64,000 nt of DNA from Mycobacterium paragordonae (GCF_003614435.1 NZ_CP025546.1:1798001-1862000); one strand, 5' to 3'; shown: positions 1 through 12,737, counted from the stretch's first letter. The notes: a model not told the origin generated them from the letters alone. Program-made: numbers and translations.

Positions 1-203
1 AGTTCGTCACCATCTCCGGCGTCATCAACGGACCCACCGTCAACGAGCATGCGGTATATCGGCGCATGGTCGTCACCGCAGACCAGTGGCCGGTCACCGG
101 CCAGCAGTTCCCCGTCGTGTATTCGCCGAATAACCCGGACAACTGGAACTTCGCGCCCCCCGAGCCGCCCGGGCCCGCGCCGCCCGAGCCGCTGGACGAC
201 TGA
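1..203 (+). CDS. C-terminal fragment of a hypothetical protein
   Basis: An open frame beginning at base 3 runs into the window from the left and stops at TGA 201-203, giving about 66 residues of a protein whose start lies outside. The visible part reads as a small beta-rich domain (VTADQWPVTGQQFPVVY), followed by a Pro/Glu-rich tail ending PPEPLDD. It converges on the PPE gene whose stop is at 208, four bases away. The family cannot be named from this fragment, and codon use fits the neighbours. Confidence 0.6.
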   Translation, partial: FVTISGVINGPTVNEHAVYRRMVVTADQWPVTGQQFPVVYSPNNPDNWNFAPPEPPGPAPPEPLDD

Positions 204-207
204 TGCG

Positions 208-1263
208 TCAGCCGACCGCGGGCGACGGCCACATCACCCGCAGCCGGCGTCCGTACCGGGGCACCACGATCGACGCCCGGGATGCTCTCAGCCCAGGCAC
301 TCCCGGCACGCCCAGCCCGGAGCCGGCCGGCTCGGCGGTCCCGGCGAAACTCGGCAGCGCACCCCGCAACGGCGCGCTGGACGGCCCGGCCCAGCTTGCC
401 GGTACCGACATCGAGCCGACCGTGCTGGCTCGCGACAGTGTCGCGGTCACCTGACCCAGGGCGGTCCCGGCGCGGACCACGGACGCGCTCGCCTGGGGCG
501 CGGGGGCAACGACGGCTGTCTCCGCGGTCAGCGCGGGCAACATGCCCAGCTTGTCCTCGGCTCCGATGACTCCGCATGCGGTCAGATCGAGTTTGGCGGT
601 GCAGCCGATCGCGGTGCCCACGACGCGGATCTCGTCGAACACGGTGACATCGAGATAGAACAACGACGACGGGTCGAGCGCCGTGTACAGCGCCTGCAGC
701 GACCGGTCGGCGGTGGACGAGCCTTGCGCGGCGGCGGTGCCAACAGAACGTGGTGAGGTGAACGGCGTCAGCTCCGATGCCGCGGCGGAGCCGGCCGCGT
801 ACCCGTACATCGCGGCGGCGTCCTGCGCCCAGTACTCGGCGTATTGCGCCTCGGTGGCGGCGATCGCCGCGGTGTTCTGGCCGAAGAAATTCGTGGCGAT
901 CAGCGCCGCCAGCTGGACACGGTTGGTCGCGACCACCGGCGGTGGCACCGTCATAGCGTGCGCCAACTCGTAGGCGGCCGCCGCCGCCCGGACCTGCATG
1001 GCGGTCTGCCGCGTCTGCCCGCCGGTGGCCTGCAGCCAGGCCAGGTAAGGGACGGCGGCCGCCGCCATCGCCGCCGACGCCGGCCCTTGCCAGTGCAACG
1101 CGGTCAAAGTCGAAAGCACCGATTGACAACTCAGGGCCGTGGTTTCCAGCTCCGCGGCCAGCGAGTCCCAGCTTGCGGCGGCCGCGAGCAACGACCCGGA
1201 TCCGGGGCCGCTGTACATCCGCCCGGAGTTCACCTCCGGCGGCAGGAAAGCGAAATCGGTCAT
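208..1263 (-). CDS. PPE family protein, PPE-SVP subgroup (PPE50/51-like)
   Basis: This 351-residue protein begins [19 protein letters not shown], a typical PPE start with the Pro-Pro-Glu at residues 8-10. The N-terminal helical PPE domain (about residues 1-165) carries a WxG turn (HWQG near residue 58). The C-terminal part has the PPE-SVP signature GSMSVPASW (near residue 285). Its ATG overlaps the stop of the upstream PPE gene by 4 bp (ATGA) and has no clear ribosome site, so translation is probably coupled. PPE proteins are normally exported by ESX type VII systems to the cell surface. Position next to the DosR cluster matches PPE50/PPE51 (Rv3135/Rv3136) of M. tuberculosis; that assignment rests on synteny and remembered sequence. 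Confidence 0.9.
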   Translation of the reverse strand: MTDFAFLPPEVNSGRMYSGPGSGSLLAAAASWDSLAAELETTALSCQSVLSTLTALHWQGPASAAMAAAAVPYLAWLQATGGQTRQTAMQVRAAAAAYELAHAMTVPPPVVATNRVQLAALIATNFFGQNTAAIAATEAQYAEYWAQDAAAMYGYAAGSAAASELTPFTSPRSVGTAAAQGSSTADRSLQALYTALDPSSLFYLDVTVFDEIRVVGTAIGCTAKLDLTACGVIGAEDKLGMLPALTAETAVVAPAPQASASVVRAGTALGQVTATLSRASTVGSMSVPASWAGPSSAPLRGALPSFAGTAEPAGSGLGVPGVPGLRASRASIVVPRYGRRLRVMWPSPAVG

Positions 1264-2384
1264 CCAGCGGCCGGCGGGCGCGCCATCACGGTCAGCCGGG
1301 CACCGTACCGCGGCGGGGCTCCGGCACCTCGCGCCGACGTCCCGGCCGGCAATCCGGGATAGCCGGGGTACCCGGACACCACCGCGTCCTCGGTCCCCGG
1401 AATCACGGTGAACCCGGCCGGTTCCAGCGCCGAGAACCGGCTCGTCGATGGTGCGGCCCAGCTGGCCGGCACCGACATCTGCCCGATCGTGCCGGCCCGG
1501 CTTAGGGTCGCGGTGACATTACCCAGACCCGCGCCGACGACCGGTGGCGGCGGCACCGCGGCGGCTACGGGGGCGACCTCGGACGCCAGCGCCGCGCCCG
1601 CCTTGGGGAGCACGCCCAGGTTGTTCTCGACGCCGATGACCCCGGCCGCGAACGCCTCCAGGTAGTACGTGGAGTTGATCGACGTGCCGACGGCCGCGAT
1701 GACATCCAGCGCGGTCAGATCGTCGGGGATGATCGATCCGGTCAGTGACTGCAGTCCCTGGGTCGCCGCATCGATCAACTGCGACACCGGGTCTGACGCG
1801 GCGGCGCTCGCGTTGGCCTGGCTGACCGCCGCCTGTTGAGCGGCTACCCCGGTCTGGTTGGCCGTCTGCGCGGGGGAGGAGAACTGCGGCAACAGCTGGG
1901 TCAGCGCCTGCGACGACGCGGCATAGCCGTACATGGCGGCGGCGTCCTGGGCCCAGTAGTCGGCGTACTGCGCTTCGGTGGCAGCGATGGCTGCGGTGTT
2001 CTGGCCCAACAGGTTCGTCGCGATCAGGGAGGTGAGCTGAGTACGGTTGACCGCCACTGCCGGCGGCGGCACCGTCATCGCGTAGGCCTGCTCGAAGGTC
2101 GCGGCGGCGGCCCTGGCCTGTGCGGCCGTCTGTTTGGTCTGTTCGGCGGTGGCTTGCAGCCAACCCGCATAGTGGACGGCGGCGGCCGTCATAGCCTGCG
2201 ACGCGGGTCCGCTCCACTGCCAGGTGGCAAGGGCGGTGAGCACCGCTCCGTACCCCGCTGCCGTGGTGGCGAGTTCGGCGGCCAGCGCATCCCAGCTGCC
2301 GGCGGCGGTCAGGAACGAAGTCGGGCCGGGGCCGGTGTACATCCTCGCCGAGTTGACCTCCGGCGGAAGAAAGGCGTAATCCAT
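1260..2384 (-). CDS. PPE family protein, PPE-SVP subgroup (PPE51-like)
   Basis: The 374-residue product starts [19 protein letters not shown] placed the start at ATG 2384 because AAGGAG lies just upstream; an in-frame ATG at 2417 adds only an Arg-rich leader. The PPE domain covers about residues 1-165 with a WSGP turn, a variable Ala-rich middle follows, and the SVP motif GQMSVPASW is near residue 300. The C-terminus [12 protein letters not shown] closely resembles M. tuberculosis PPE51, which is linked to uptake of small carbon compounds across the mycomembrane; that role is family knowledge. It is the first gene of a two-gene PPE unit. No PE partner is adjacent. Confidence 0.9.
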   Translation of the reverse strand: MDYAFLPPEVNSARMYTGPGPTSFLTAAGSWDALAAELATTAAGYGAVLTALATWQWSGPASQAMTAAAVHYAGWLQATAEQTKQTAAQARAAAATFEQAYAMTVPPPAVAVNRTQLTSLIATNLLGQNTAAIAATEAQYADYWAQDAAAMYGYAASSQALTQLLPQFSSPAQTANQTGVAAQQAAVSQANASAAASDPVSQLIDAATQGLQSLTGSIIPDDLTALDVIAAVGTSINSTYYLEAFAAGVIGVENNLGVLPKAGAALASEVAPVAAAVPPPPVVGAGLGNVTATLSRAGTIGQMSVPASWAAPSTSRFSALEPAGFTVIPGTEDAVVSGYPGYPGLPAGTSARGAGAPPRYGARLTVMARPPAAG

Positions 2385-2592
2385 TGTGTCTCTTCTCCTT
2401 CGTGGTGTACGCATCAACTACCAGGCGAGCCCCCTGGCGGAACAGCATTTGATTCAGTCAGGTGTTTTCCGGCGGCGTGAACCAAACCTGCCAAGACCGG
2501 CGACCAAAGTAAGGCGAATTCGGCAAATTTCTGATGCCGTCAGCGTGAATTCCGGTCAGATGGATTCAATCGGCACCAGATGTGCCGGGTGG

Positions 2593-3390
2593 TCACCCGC
2601 GGTTGTTGACGTTGTCCAGCACGCCACGCAACGTTTCCGGGTTGCGCAGGAACGGCGTGATGATGTCGACCGGCAACGGAAAGACCACGGTTGAATTCTG
2701 GTCCGCACCGAGCTCCAAAAGAGTTTGTAGATAGCGCAATTGCAGAGATGCCGGACTCTTGGACAGGGTCTCGGCGGCTTGGCGCAACTCCTCGGACGCC
2801 TGCAGTTCCCCGCGCGCGTTGATCACCTTGGCGCGGCGCTCGCGTTCGGCCTCGGCCTCGCGGGCCATCGCCCGCTGCATCGACTCGGGGATCTCGACAT
2901 CCTTGATCTCGACGACCCGCACCTGCACCCCCCACGGCTCGGTCATCTGCTCGATGATGGTGCGCAGGTCGCTGTTGAGGTCCTCGCGGTGTGCGAGCAG
3001 GGTGTCCAGGTCGGCGCGGCCCAGCAGCGAGCGCAGCGTGGTCTGGGCGATCTGTGAGGTGGCCACCGCGTAGTTCTCCACCGCCAGAATCGCTTTCAGC
3101 GGCTCGGTGACCGCGAACATCACCACCGCGTTCACCCGGGCCGGCACGTTGTCGCGGGTGATCACCTCCTGAGGCGGAATGGTCAGTGTCACCAGACGTT
3201 GATCGACGCGAATCATCTTGTCCACCAGCGGAATGAGGAATCGCAAACCGGGTTCGTACAGGGGGCGCACGTGGCCCATCCGGAACACCACCCCCCGTTC
3301 GTACTCGCGCAGCACCGCCAGTGACGGCACGGCAACCACGGCCAGCACCACGATCACGACGCCAATCACGCCCAATGCCAGCCCGGTCAT
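2593..3390 (-). CDS. SPFH/band 7 (slipin/stomatin-like) membrane protein
   Basis: A 265-residue protein with one N-terminal membrane segment (about residues 3-25) followed by a band 7 domain. Hallmarks are REYERGVVFRMGH, the PGL-x-F-x-IP turn and a charged helix rich in Ala, Glu and Arg (AREAEAERERRAKVINARGE). Slipins form oligomeric cages that organise membrane microdomains, often with a NfeD protease partner; none is adjacent here. A strong AAGGAGG precedes ATG 3390 inside the end of the upstream gene, with a 4-bp overlap. It is the last gene of the norB operon, which suggests a role in membrane integrity under nitric oxide or hypoxia (inference). Confidence 0.88.
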   Translation of the reverse strand: MTGLALGVIGVVIVVLAVVAVPSLAVLREYERGVVFRMGHVRPLYEPGLRFLIPLVDKMIRVDQRLVTLTIPPQEVITRDNVPARVNAVVMFAVTEPLKAILAVENYAVATSQIAQTTLRSLLGRADLDTLLAHREDLNSDLRTIIEQMTEPWGVQVRVVEIKDVEIPESMQRAMAREAEAERERRAKVINARGELQASEELRQAAETLSKSPASLQLRYLQTLLELGADQNSTVVFPLPVDIITPFLRNPETLRGVLDNVNNRG

Positions 3391-4010
3391 GTCCGGTCCT
3401 CCTTGCCTGCCCAGCCGCCCCAGCGGGTGGAATAGCGATCGATCGCGGCGGCCACCTGATCCTCGATCGCGGTGCGGTGCGGCAGGTGGTCAGGCGCGTT
3501 GGCCGGGGTGTTCCACAGGTGCCGGGCCAGGGGCAGACCGAGCAGCAGCACGACCGTGATGGTGCCGGTCAAGACCAGGAGCTCGGACAGCGAGTGGTTG
3601 GCGATCATCGTCGCAAGTGGCAGCACAATACCGAATCCCGCTACGCTGCAGGCGATTCCGCGATGAAAGCGGCCTGCTTCCGAATGCGGCCACGGGTCGA
3701 CTTCGCGGCTGATCTCCCGGCCGTGATCCGAGGTGGTGCAGCCGGCTTTGGCCGGGCAACTGTTGCACACCACCGGCAACGCGCGGTACCGCATCACCCG
3801 GTGTTTGGGATCGAATGACGTCGGCCACAGCCATTGATCCTGTGGGCACACCCAGGCGTCATGGTCGGGCCGGTAACTGAATTGTCCGGTGCGCCAAGCC
3901 GCGGCGCGGGCCGAGGCGTGTCGTGCCATCGCGTCGAAACACCATCCGACGGCCAGCAGCATCAACGAGTATCCGGCGATCAGCCACACCGAGGTGGCAG
4001 GCATGGACAC
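3387..4010 (-). CDS. Cysteine-containing membrane protein of unknown function, norB-linked
   Basis: This 207-residue protein has one hydrophobic segment near the N-terminus (about residues 8-25) and two in the second half (about 120-165). The loop between them carries WVCPQDQ and a VVCNSCPAKAGC cluster, spaced like ligands for a metal or Fe-S centre. I do not recognise a named family. It starts 3 bp after the norB stop and overlaps the slipin by 4 bp, so the three are very probably one transcript. A role in electron supply to, or assembly of, the NO reductase is conceivable but is inference only. Confidence 0.75.
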   Translation of the reverse strand: MSMPATSVWLIAGYSLMLLAVGWCFDAMARHASARAAAWRTGQFSYRPDHDAWVCPQDQWLWPTSFDPKHRVMRYRALPVVCNSCPAKAGCTTSDHGREISREVDPWPHSEAGRFHRGIACSVAGFGIVLPLATMIANHSLSELLVLTGTITVVLLLGLPLARHLWNTPANAPDHLPHRTAIEDQVAAAIDRYSTRWGGWAGKEDRT

Positions 4011-4013
4011 AGC

Positions 4014-6338
4014 TCAGTCCGTCGCCGGTGTCTGTGCCGCGGCCGGTGTCTCGGTGTAGAGCGGATTCTCCGGCAGTTCCTCAACCGTGCTGCCGGTGCG
4101 GAAGTGCCGCAACGCCGTGATGGCTATCCAGACGAACGGCAATACCCCGCCGACGATCAGGATGACATCGCCGGGCATCCGCAGCCATTCGAGCACCGCG
4201 TTGCCCGGCTTGGTGATGTAACCGAGCGACCGGGCCTCGTAGTAGCCGTCGTTGACCGAATGGAACAGCTGCATGACACCCAGTGGCAGCAGGGTCACGA
4301 ACACCATCCATGCCAAGCCGATGTTCATGCACCAGAACGAGGTTCGCGCCAACCGCTCCGGCCACTTGTCGGCCGGGATCACGTAACGGAACGCGAACAT
4401 CGCCAGCCCCACGGCGAGCATGCCGTATACGCCCATCATCGCCGCATGCCCGTGATTGGCCGTCAGTGCGGTGCCGATCTGATAGTAGGACACCACCGGA
4501 AGGTTGATCAGGAACCCGAAGATCCCCGCTCCCAGGAAGTTCCAGAATCCCACTGCCACCAGGAACATCACTGCCCAGCGGTGGGGGAAGGGATTGGCGT
4601 CCCCGGACTGTTGGCGCGCGCCGAGCTGCAGGAAGGCCCACGCTTCCACGGTGAGGAAGGTCAGCGGGATCACCTCTGCGGCTGAGAAGAACGCGCCGAG
4701 TGCCATGTGCTCGACCGGAGTTCCGGAGAAGTACAGGTGGTGCATGGTGCCGATGACGCCACCCGCGGAATACAGGATGACGTCAAGGAATATGACGCCC
4801 AGCGCAATTCGCTCCCGCACCACGCCCAACAGGACGAACATGTACGCGACCATCACGGTGGTGAACAGTTCGAGGAAGTCCTCGACCCACAGGTGCACCA
4901 CCCAGAACCGCCAGAAGTCGGCGACGGTGTAGTGGGTGTCGCTGCCGGCAAGCAGGCCCACGGTGTAGAAGACCGGAATCGCCAGTCCGGAGAAGAAGAA
5001 CAGCCAGGGCATGTTCATCTTCGACTCGCCCTTGAGCCGGGCGCGCATGCCCCGCCAGATGATCGCGATCCAGATGAACATTCCGACGATCAGCAGCACC
5101 TGCCAGAGCCTCGGCAGGTCGAGATACTCCCATTGCTGAGACAGCAGCCCGCCTTCGGGAATGACCCCGTAGATGGACAGCGCTTCGCTGATCAGCGAGC
5201 CGAACACCACCACCGCGACCGCACCCAGCAACACGTAGGCAAGCAGCGCCTGCCGTTTCGGTTCGCGGCGGGCGATGAAAGGCACCAGGAAGATTCCGCC
5301 GGCCAGGAACGCCGCGGCGGTCCAGAACAACGCGAGTTGCAGATGCCAGGTGCGGGCCAGGTTGTACGGCAGCACGCGGGCCAGGTCGATTCCGAAGAAG
5401 GTCGACAGGTCAGCACGATAGTGTTCGGCGGCCGCGCCCAGCAGCGTTTGCGCCAGGAACAACACCGAGACGACGGCGAAGAACCAGATGCACGCCCGCT
5501 GCGCCGGTGTGAGGCTCACCTCGCCGGGTTGCCGGAACGACAGCGTGGGTGATTCGGCGCCGTGCCAGCCCACCTTCTGGCTCCAGCGCCCGTAGATCGC
5601 GAACATGACTCCGATGCCGCCCAGCAGGGCGATCAGCGACAACGCCGACCACACGATCACCGCCGCGGTCGGACCGTTGTCCACGCGTTGTTCGGCCGGC
5701 CAGTTGTTGGTGTAGCTGTACTTGTGCCCGGGCCGTTCGGCCGCGGCGGCCCACGCGGTCCAGGCGAAGAAGGCGGTCAACTGCCGGATCTGCGTCTTGT
5801 CGGTGATCAGCCGGGGCAGCAGGCCGTACTTGGTGGAGTTCTCGCCGAGAATCTCCGCGTAATGACTCTGGATGCGGTCGAACGCCACGGCCTGCTTGTT
5901 GGTGAACACCAGCGTCTTGGTGGCGGAGTCGTAGCGGTTGGTGCGGAACTCGGTGACCACCCGCTGGCGCGGCTCGGCCACGCCCTCGGCACGGAACTGG
6001 TTCGCGACTTCGTCGGTGGCCATCCTCAGGTAGTCGGCGGTGTAGTCGGGTCCCAGGTAGGCGCCGTGGCCCAACACCGACCCGTATTCCATCAAGCCGC
6101 GAGCCTGGTAGAGCTCCTGGCCTTTGGTGATGTCGGCACCGGTGAACAGCGTCTGACCGGATTCGGTGACCACCTTGTCCGGCATCGGCATCGCCGCGGT
6201 GTAGGTCCGGTACGCGAGGATGCCCATCACCAGGAAGCCGAAGATCAGCACCAGCGCGACGCCCTGGAGCCAGCCTTTACCCACTAGAGGTTGCGACGGG
6301 GGCGGCGTGGACTGAGGCGATGTCTCTTGAACAGCCAT
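4014..6338 (-). CDS. norB: Quinol-type nitric oxide reductase, single-subunit NorB
   Basis: The 774-residue integral membrane protein belongs to the haem-copper oxidase superfamily and reduces 2 NO to N2O using quinol. After an N-terminal membrane helix comes a long periplasmic domain typical of qNOR (DITKGQELYQARGLMEYGSVLGHGAYLGPDYT), without a CxxCH haem site. About a dozen membrane helices follow, with the catalytic motif VVHLWVEDFLELFTT and helices holding the haem-ligand histidines. I chose ATG 6338 (MAVQETS) because a G-rich ribosome site precedes it; the longer frame to 6524 would run through the DosR-box region. Two DosR-box-like palindromes lie 126-167 bp upstream, so hypoxia/NO control is likely. 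It heads an operon with the Cys-rich membrane protein and slipin. Confidence 0.93.
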   Translation of the reverse strand: MAVQETSPQSTPPPSQPLVGKGWLQGVALVLIFGFLVMGILAYRTYTAAMPMPDKVVTESGQTLFTGADITKGQELYQARGLMEYGSVLGHGAYLGPDYTADYLRMATDEVANQFRAEGVAEPRQRVVTEFRTNRYDSATKTLVFTNKQAVAFDRIQSHYAEILGENSTKYGLLPRLITDKTQIRQLTAFFAWTAWAAAAERPGHKYSYTNNWPAEQRVDNGPTAAVIVWSALSLIALLGGIGVMFAIYGRWSQKVGWHGAESPTLSFRQPGEVSLTPAQRACIWFFAVVSVLFLAQTLLGAAAEHYRADLSTFFGIDLARVLPYNLARTWHLQLALFWTAAAFLAGGIFLVPFIARREPKRQALLAYVLLGAVAVVVFGSLISEALSIYGVIPEGGLLSQQWEYLDLPRLWQVLLIVGMFIWIAIIWRGMRARLKGESKMNMPWLFFFSGLAIPVFYTVGLLAGSDTHYTVADFWRFWVVHLWVEDFLELFTTVMVAYMFVLLGVVRERIALGVIFLDVILYSAGGVIGTMHHLYFSGTPVEHMALGAFFSAAEVIPLTFLTVEAWAFLQLGARQQSGDANPFPHRWAVMFLVAVGFWNFLGAGIFGFLINLPVVSYYQIGTALTANHGHAAMMGVYGMLAVGLAMFAFRYVIPADKWPERLARTSFWCMNIGLAWMVFVTLLPLGVMQLFHSVNDGYYEARSLGYITKPGNAVLEWLRMPGDVILIVGGVLPFVWIAITALRHFRTGSTVEELPENPLYTETPAAAQTPATD

Positions 6339-6463
6339 GGCACGAAACCCCCCGAGAGGCGACGAAACTTCAGCCCGGGCGCTGCAAGACGCGGGTCGGC
6401 GCCCACACCTATCAAAATCGGGTTGGGTGGCGCTGGCAAGAGCCGATTTGAAATCGCTTCGCT

Positions 6464-6483
6464 CTAGGGACCTAAGGCCCCGA
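6464..6483. promoter_or_regulatory. Candidate DosR box 1 (norB / usp)
   Basis: The core GGGACCTAAGGCCC (6467-6480) matches 12 of 14 positions of the DosR consensus GGGACTWWAGTCCC. It lies between divergent norB (start 6338) and the stress-protein gene (start 6570). I aligned it by eye; binding is inferred. Confidence 0.7.
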
Positions 6484-6484
6484 T

Positions 6485-6504
6485 CAGGGGACCTATGCCC
6501 CTGG
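6485..6504. promoter_or_regulatory. Candidate DosR box 2 (norB / usp)
   Basis: The core GGGACCTATGCCCC (6488-6501) matches 11 of 14 consensus positions. Its centre is 21 bp (two helical turns) from box 1, which fits cooperative binding of DosR dimers as described for tandem DosR sites. Confidence 0.65.
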
Positions 6505-6569
6505 GTTTCCCGCCCGACCGTCAATAACGTTCGGGGTGGCCGAAGTGATCGAGTTAAGGAGAGGCCGCG

Positions 6570-7367
6570 ATGAGCAGCCGCCAGTCAGGTCCGGCAGTCG
6601 TGGTGGGTGTCGACGGTTCGAGAACGGCTCTGCATGCTGCCCTGTGGGCGATTGACGAGGCGGTCGCCCGGGACGTTCCCCTGCGCCTGGTCTATGTCAT
6701 CGACTCGCCTCCGGTGCCGGGCGGCATCGCGGGCCAACAGGCGGCGGCACGCGCGGCGCTGTTCGACGCCCAGCAAGCGATCAGGGCGACGGGCAAAGAG
6801 GTGGTGATCGACACCGAGATTCTGTGGGGCAGGCCCCTGACCAAACTGATGCAGGAGTCGCGGTCGGCGTCGATGATCTGTGTCGGCTCGATCGGGCGCA
6901 ATCATGCGCACAGTGGGGAGGGATCGGTGGCCGGTGCGCTGGCCGGGTCCTCGCTGTGTCCGGTAGCGGTGATCCACCGGTCAGCGGACGGCACCACGGC
7001 GCCCGCGATCAGGCGGGTCGTCGCTGAGGCGGACAACGGAGCCGTGTTGCGTCATGCGTTCCAGGAGGCTCGCCTTCGCGGCGTGCCGTTGCGCGCGGTC
7101 TCCGTACAGGGGACTCAAACCGCGGACTCAGCCGGCGATGGAAACCGCCTGGCGCAAGCGCAGTTACACCGCAGGCTGACCCGCTGGACGCGGCTTTACC
7201 CCGATGTGCGGGTGGAGTCGGCCATTGTCCGGGGGCACGGCGGCCGCTACATGGCTGACAATGAAGCGCCGGGGCAGCTCTTTGTCACCGACGCGCACGC
7301 TGCCCAGGTGCGCAGCGTGTACAACGCGGGGTCTTCGGTGTTGACCGTGCGCAGCGGCAACCTGTAG
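6570..7367 (+). CDS. Universal stress protein (Rv3134c-like)
   Basis: This 265-residue protein has an N-terminal Usp domain (about residues 8-140) starting AVVVGVDGSRTAL. Its ATP-binding loop is visible as VGSIGRNH followed by GSVAGALAG. The second half is a degenerate Usp domain that keeps the fold length but lacks a clear nucleotide loop. AAGGAGAG sits just upstream of ATG 6570. It is directly followed by devR after 21 bp, the same order as Rv3134c-devR-devS in M. tuberculosis, where the three are co-transcribed and DosR-induced. Its biochemical role is not established. Confidence 0.92.
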   Translation: MSSRQSGPAVVVGVDGSRTALHAALWAIDEAVARDVPLRLVYVIDSPPVPGGIAGQQAAARAALFDAQQAIRATGKEVVIDTEILWGRPLTKLMQESRSASMICVGSIGRNHAHSGEGSVAGALAGSSLCPVAVIHRSADGTTAPAIRRVVAEADNGAVLRHAFQEARLRGVPLRAVSVQGTQTADSAGDGNRLAQAQLHRRLTRWTRLYPDVRVESAIVRGHGGRYMADNEAPGQLFVTDAHAAQVRSVYNAGSSVLTVRSGNL

Positions 7368-7388
7368 CAGCGAATCGGGAGTGATGCC

Positions 7389-10747
<3,359 letters not shown>

Positions 10748-10842
10748 GATGGGGGCGGAGCCCTTCCTATCCATGACGGTCGTCACGCTCTCCAGGATTG
10801 TCGTTAGTGCGCGACCTGCGGCAGAGGACGAAGCCCCGGCAG

Positions 10843-10862
10843 CGTGGGACCTTTGGCCCTGC
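10843..10862. promoter_or_regulatory. Candidate DosR box (Rv3131-like / tgs1)
   Basis: The core GGGACCTTTGGCCC (10846-10859) matches 11 of 14 positions of the DosR consensus. It lies about 70 bp upstream of tgs1 and 96 bp upstream of the divergent nitroreductase gene, the same arrangement as the shared Rv3131/tgs1 promoter of M. tuberculosis. Confidence 0.72.
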
Positions 10863-10928
10863 TCCGGACCTGGTTCGGAGCGGATAGTGAAACTGAGAGT
10901 TGCAGATAACTGAAAGGGTGCTGATTCC

Positions 10929-12314
10929 ATGGACCACCTGACGACACTGGACGCCGGGTTCCTCAAGGCCGAGGATGCCGATCCGCGGGTCAGCCTGGCC
11001 ATCGGTGGCCTTGCGGTGATCGAAGGGCCGGCGCCCGAGCAGGATCAGTTGATCTCGGTTTTCGCCCAACGGATTCGCGGTTGCCCGCGATTCGGGCAGC
11101 GGTTGCGACTGCACACCCTGGACCTGGGTGCACCCGAGTGGGTAGCCGATCCCGACTTCGACATCCAGCGCCACGTGCGCCGGGCCGCGCTGCCGCATCC
11201 CGGTGACGACCGCGAGCTGTTCCGGTTGATTGCCGACGTGATGGCGCGGCGTTTGGACCGCGACCGGCCGCTGTGGGAAGTGTGGGTCATCGAGGGCCTT
11301 GCCGACGATCGCTGGGCGATGCTGACCAAACTGCACCACTGCATGGCAGACGGTATCGCCGCCACGCACATCCTCGCCGGGTTGTGCGACGACGGCGTGG
11401 ACAGCGTGTCCCACCGCCGGGTGCCCGCACCCAGGAAGCTCGTGAAAGAGCCTCCCGCGCAACGGACCCCGCTGCTGGGCGGTCTGGCGCAAGCATCGGC
11501 CGCCCTGACTGCCGGTATCGCCCGTGCCCTTCAGGGTGCCGGTGAGATCGCCGCCGGACTGTTGATCCCGTCCGCGTCGTCACTGAACGGTCCGCTCAGC
11601 GATCAGCGCCGGTACGGCGGGGCGCGGGTGGCCATGGCCGACATCGAACTCATCGCCTCCACCTTCGATGTGACGGTCAATGACGTTGCGCTGACAGCCA
11701 TCACCGAGAGCTACCGCAACGTCATGATGGAGCGCGGGCTCAAGCCGCTGCGCGGCTCGTTGCGGACGCTGGTCCCGGTGTCGGTGCGGTCCGCGGGCGC
11801 GGCCGGTGTGACGGACAACCGGGTGTCGCTGATGCTGCCGAATCTGCCGGTGGACGAGGAGAACCCGGTGGAGAGGCTGCGCACCGTGCACGACCGGCTG
11901 GGCCGGGCCAAGTCCAGCGGCCAGCGGCAGGCCGGAAATGCGTTCTTGTCCTTGACGAATCGCATTCCGTTCGCGGTCAGCGCGTGGACCGTCGGGTTGT
12001 TGATGCGGCTGCCGCAACGCGGCGTGGTGACGGTGGCGACCAATGTGCCCGGACCGCGCCGTCCGCTGCGGGTCATGGGCAGGCAGGTCACCGGGTTGTA
12101 TCCGGTTCCGCCGTTGGCGATGGATCTGCGCACCGGTGTCGCGATGCTCAGTTACGCCGGCGACCTGTTCTTCGGGATCCTCACCGATTACGACGCGGTC
12201 GGAGACGTCGATCAACTGGCGCGGGGCATCGAGGCCGCGATCAGGCGGTTGGTGGCAATCAGCAAGCGGCGCAGGAACCCTCCGACCCGCGGGCCGCTGT
12301 CCCTGGTGGTCTGA
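10929..12314 (+). CDS. tgs1: Triacylglycerol synthase / wax ester synthase (WS/DGAT)
   Basis: A 461-residue acyltransferase beginning MDHLTTLDAGFLKAED, as in M. tuberculosis Tgs1 (Rv3130c). The catalytic motif HHCMADG is near residue 137, and the C-terminal half has the TNVPGPRRPL and PVPPLAMDL stretches of the DGAT family. It makes storage triacylglycerol from diacylglycerol and acyl-CoA, feeding lipid-body formation in hypoxic non-growing cells. The stop at 12312-12314 is followed 2 bp later by the start of a truncated haemoglobin, so the two are probably co-transcribed. Confidence 0.95.
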   Translation: MDHLTTLDAGFLKAEDADPRVSLAIGGLAVIEGPAPEQDQLISVFAQRIRGCPRFGQRLRLHTLDLGAPEWVADPDFDIQRHVRRAALPHPGDDRELFRLIADVMARRLDRDRPLWEVWVIEGLADDRWAMLTKLHHCMADGIAATHILAGLCDDGVDSVSHRRVPAPRKLVKEPPAQRTPLLGGLAQASAALTAGIARALQGAGEIAAGLLIPSASSLNGPLSDQRRYGGARVAMADIELIASTFDVTVNDVALTAITESYRNVMMERGLKPLRGSLRTLVPVSVRSAGAAGVTDNRVSLMLPNLPVDEENPVERLRTVHDRLGRAKSSGQRQAGNAFLSLTNRIPFAVSAWTVGLLMRLPQRGVVTVATNVPGPRRPLRVMGRQVTGLYPVPPLAMDLRTGVAMLSYAGDLFFGILTDYDAVGDVDQLARGIEAAIRRLVAISKRRRNPPTRGPLSLVV

Positions 12315-12316
12315 CG

Positions 12317-12733
12317 GTGGGCGCGCCGAGGCCGGATCTGGTCGACCGCGCCGATGTCGAGGCGCTGCTGCACCGCTTCTATGGGACGGCATTGCACGAC
12401 GAGGTGCTCTACGAGGCGTTCACGGAGTTGCGCGCCGCGGGATTGGACGGGCACATTCCGACGATGTGCGACTTCTGGGAGACCACACTGTTTCGTGCCG
12501 GACGCTACCGCGGCAGCGCACTGCGGGTGCACCGGGACCTGCACAGCCGAACTCCGTTGGCCGCGAGTCACTTTGTGCGCTGGCTCGGCCTGTGGAACGA
12601 GGCCGTCGACGAGCTCTACTGCGGGCCGGTGGCGGAGCACGCCAAGCTGCAGGCGGCCAGGATCGCCTGGTCGATGCACCGTCGGTTGAACGGGGTCGAC
12701 GCGCGCGAGCTTGACGCGCTGCTTGCCCGCTGA
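12317..12733 (+). CDS. Group III truncated haemoglobin
   Basis: The 138-residue protein starts at GTG 12317, 2 bp after the tgs1 stop. It shows the group III pattern: HRFYGTALHD in helix B, HIPTMCDFWETTLF in helix E (His46 at E7, Trp at E15), the proximal haem ligand His72 in LRVHRDLH, and FVRWLGLWNEAVDELY in helix G. It aligns along its length with Campylobacter Ctb, where the proximal ligand is also His72. Group III globins bind O2 and NO and are linked to NO resistance or peroxide chemistry. I recall M. tuberculosis having only groups I and II (GlbN, GlbO). Linkage to tgs1 puts it under the same DosR-type promoter. Confidence 0.88.
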   Translation: MGAPRPDLVDRADVEALLHRFYGTALHDEVLYEAFTELRAAGLDGHIPTMCDFWETTLFRAGRYRGSALRVHRDLHSRTPLAASHFVRWLGLWNEAVDELYCGPVAEHAKLQAARIAWSMHRRLNGVDARELDALLAR

Positions 12734-12737
12734 GGGC

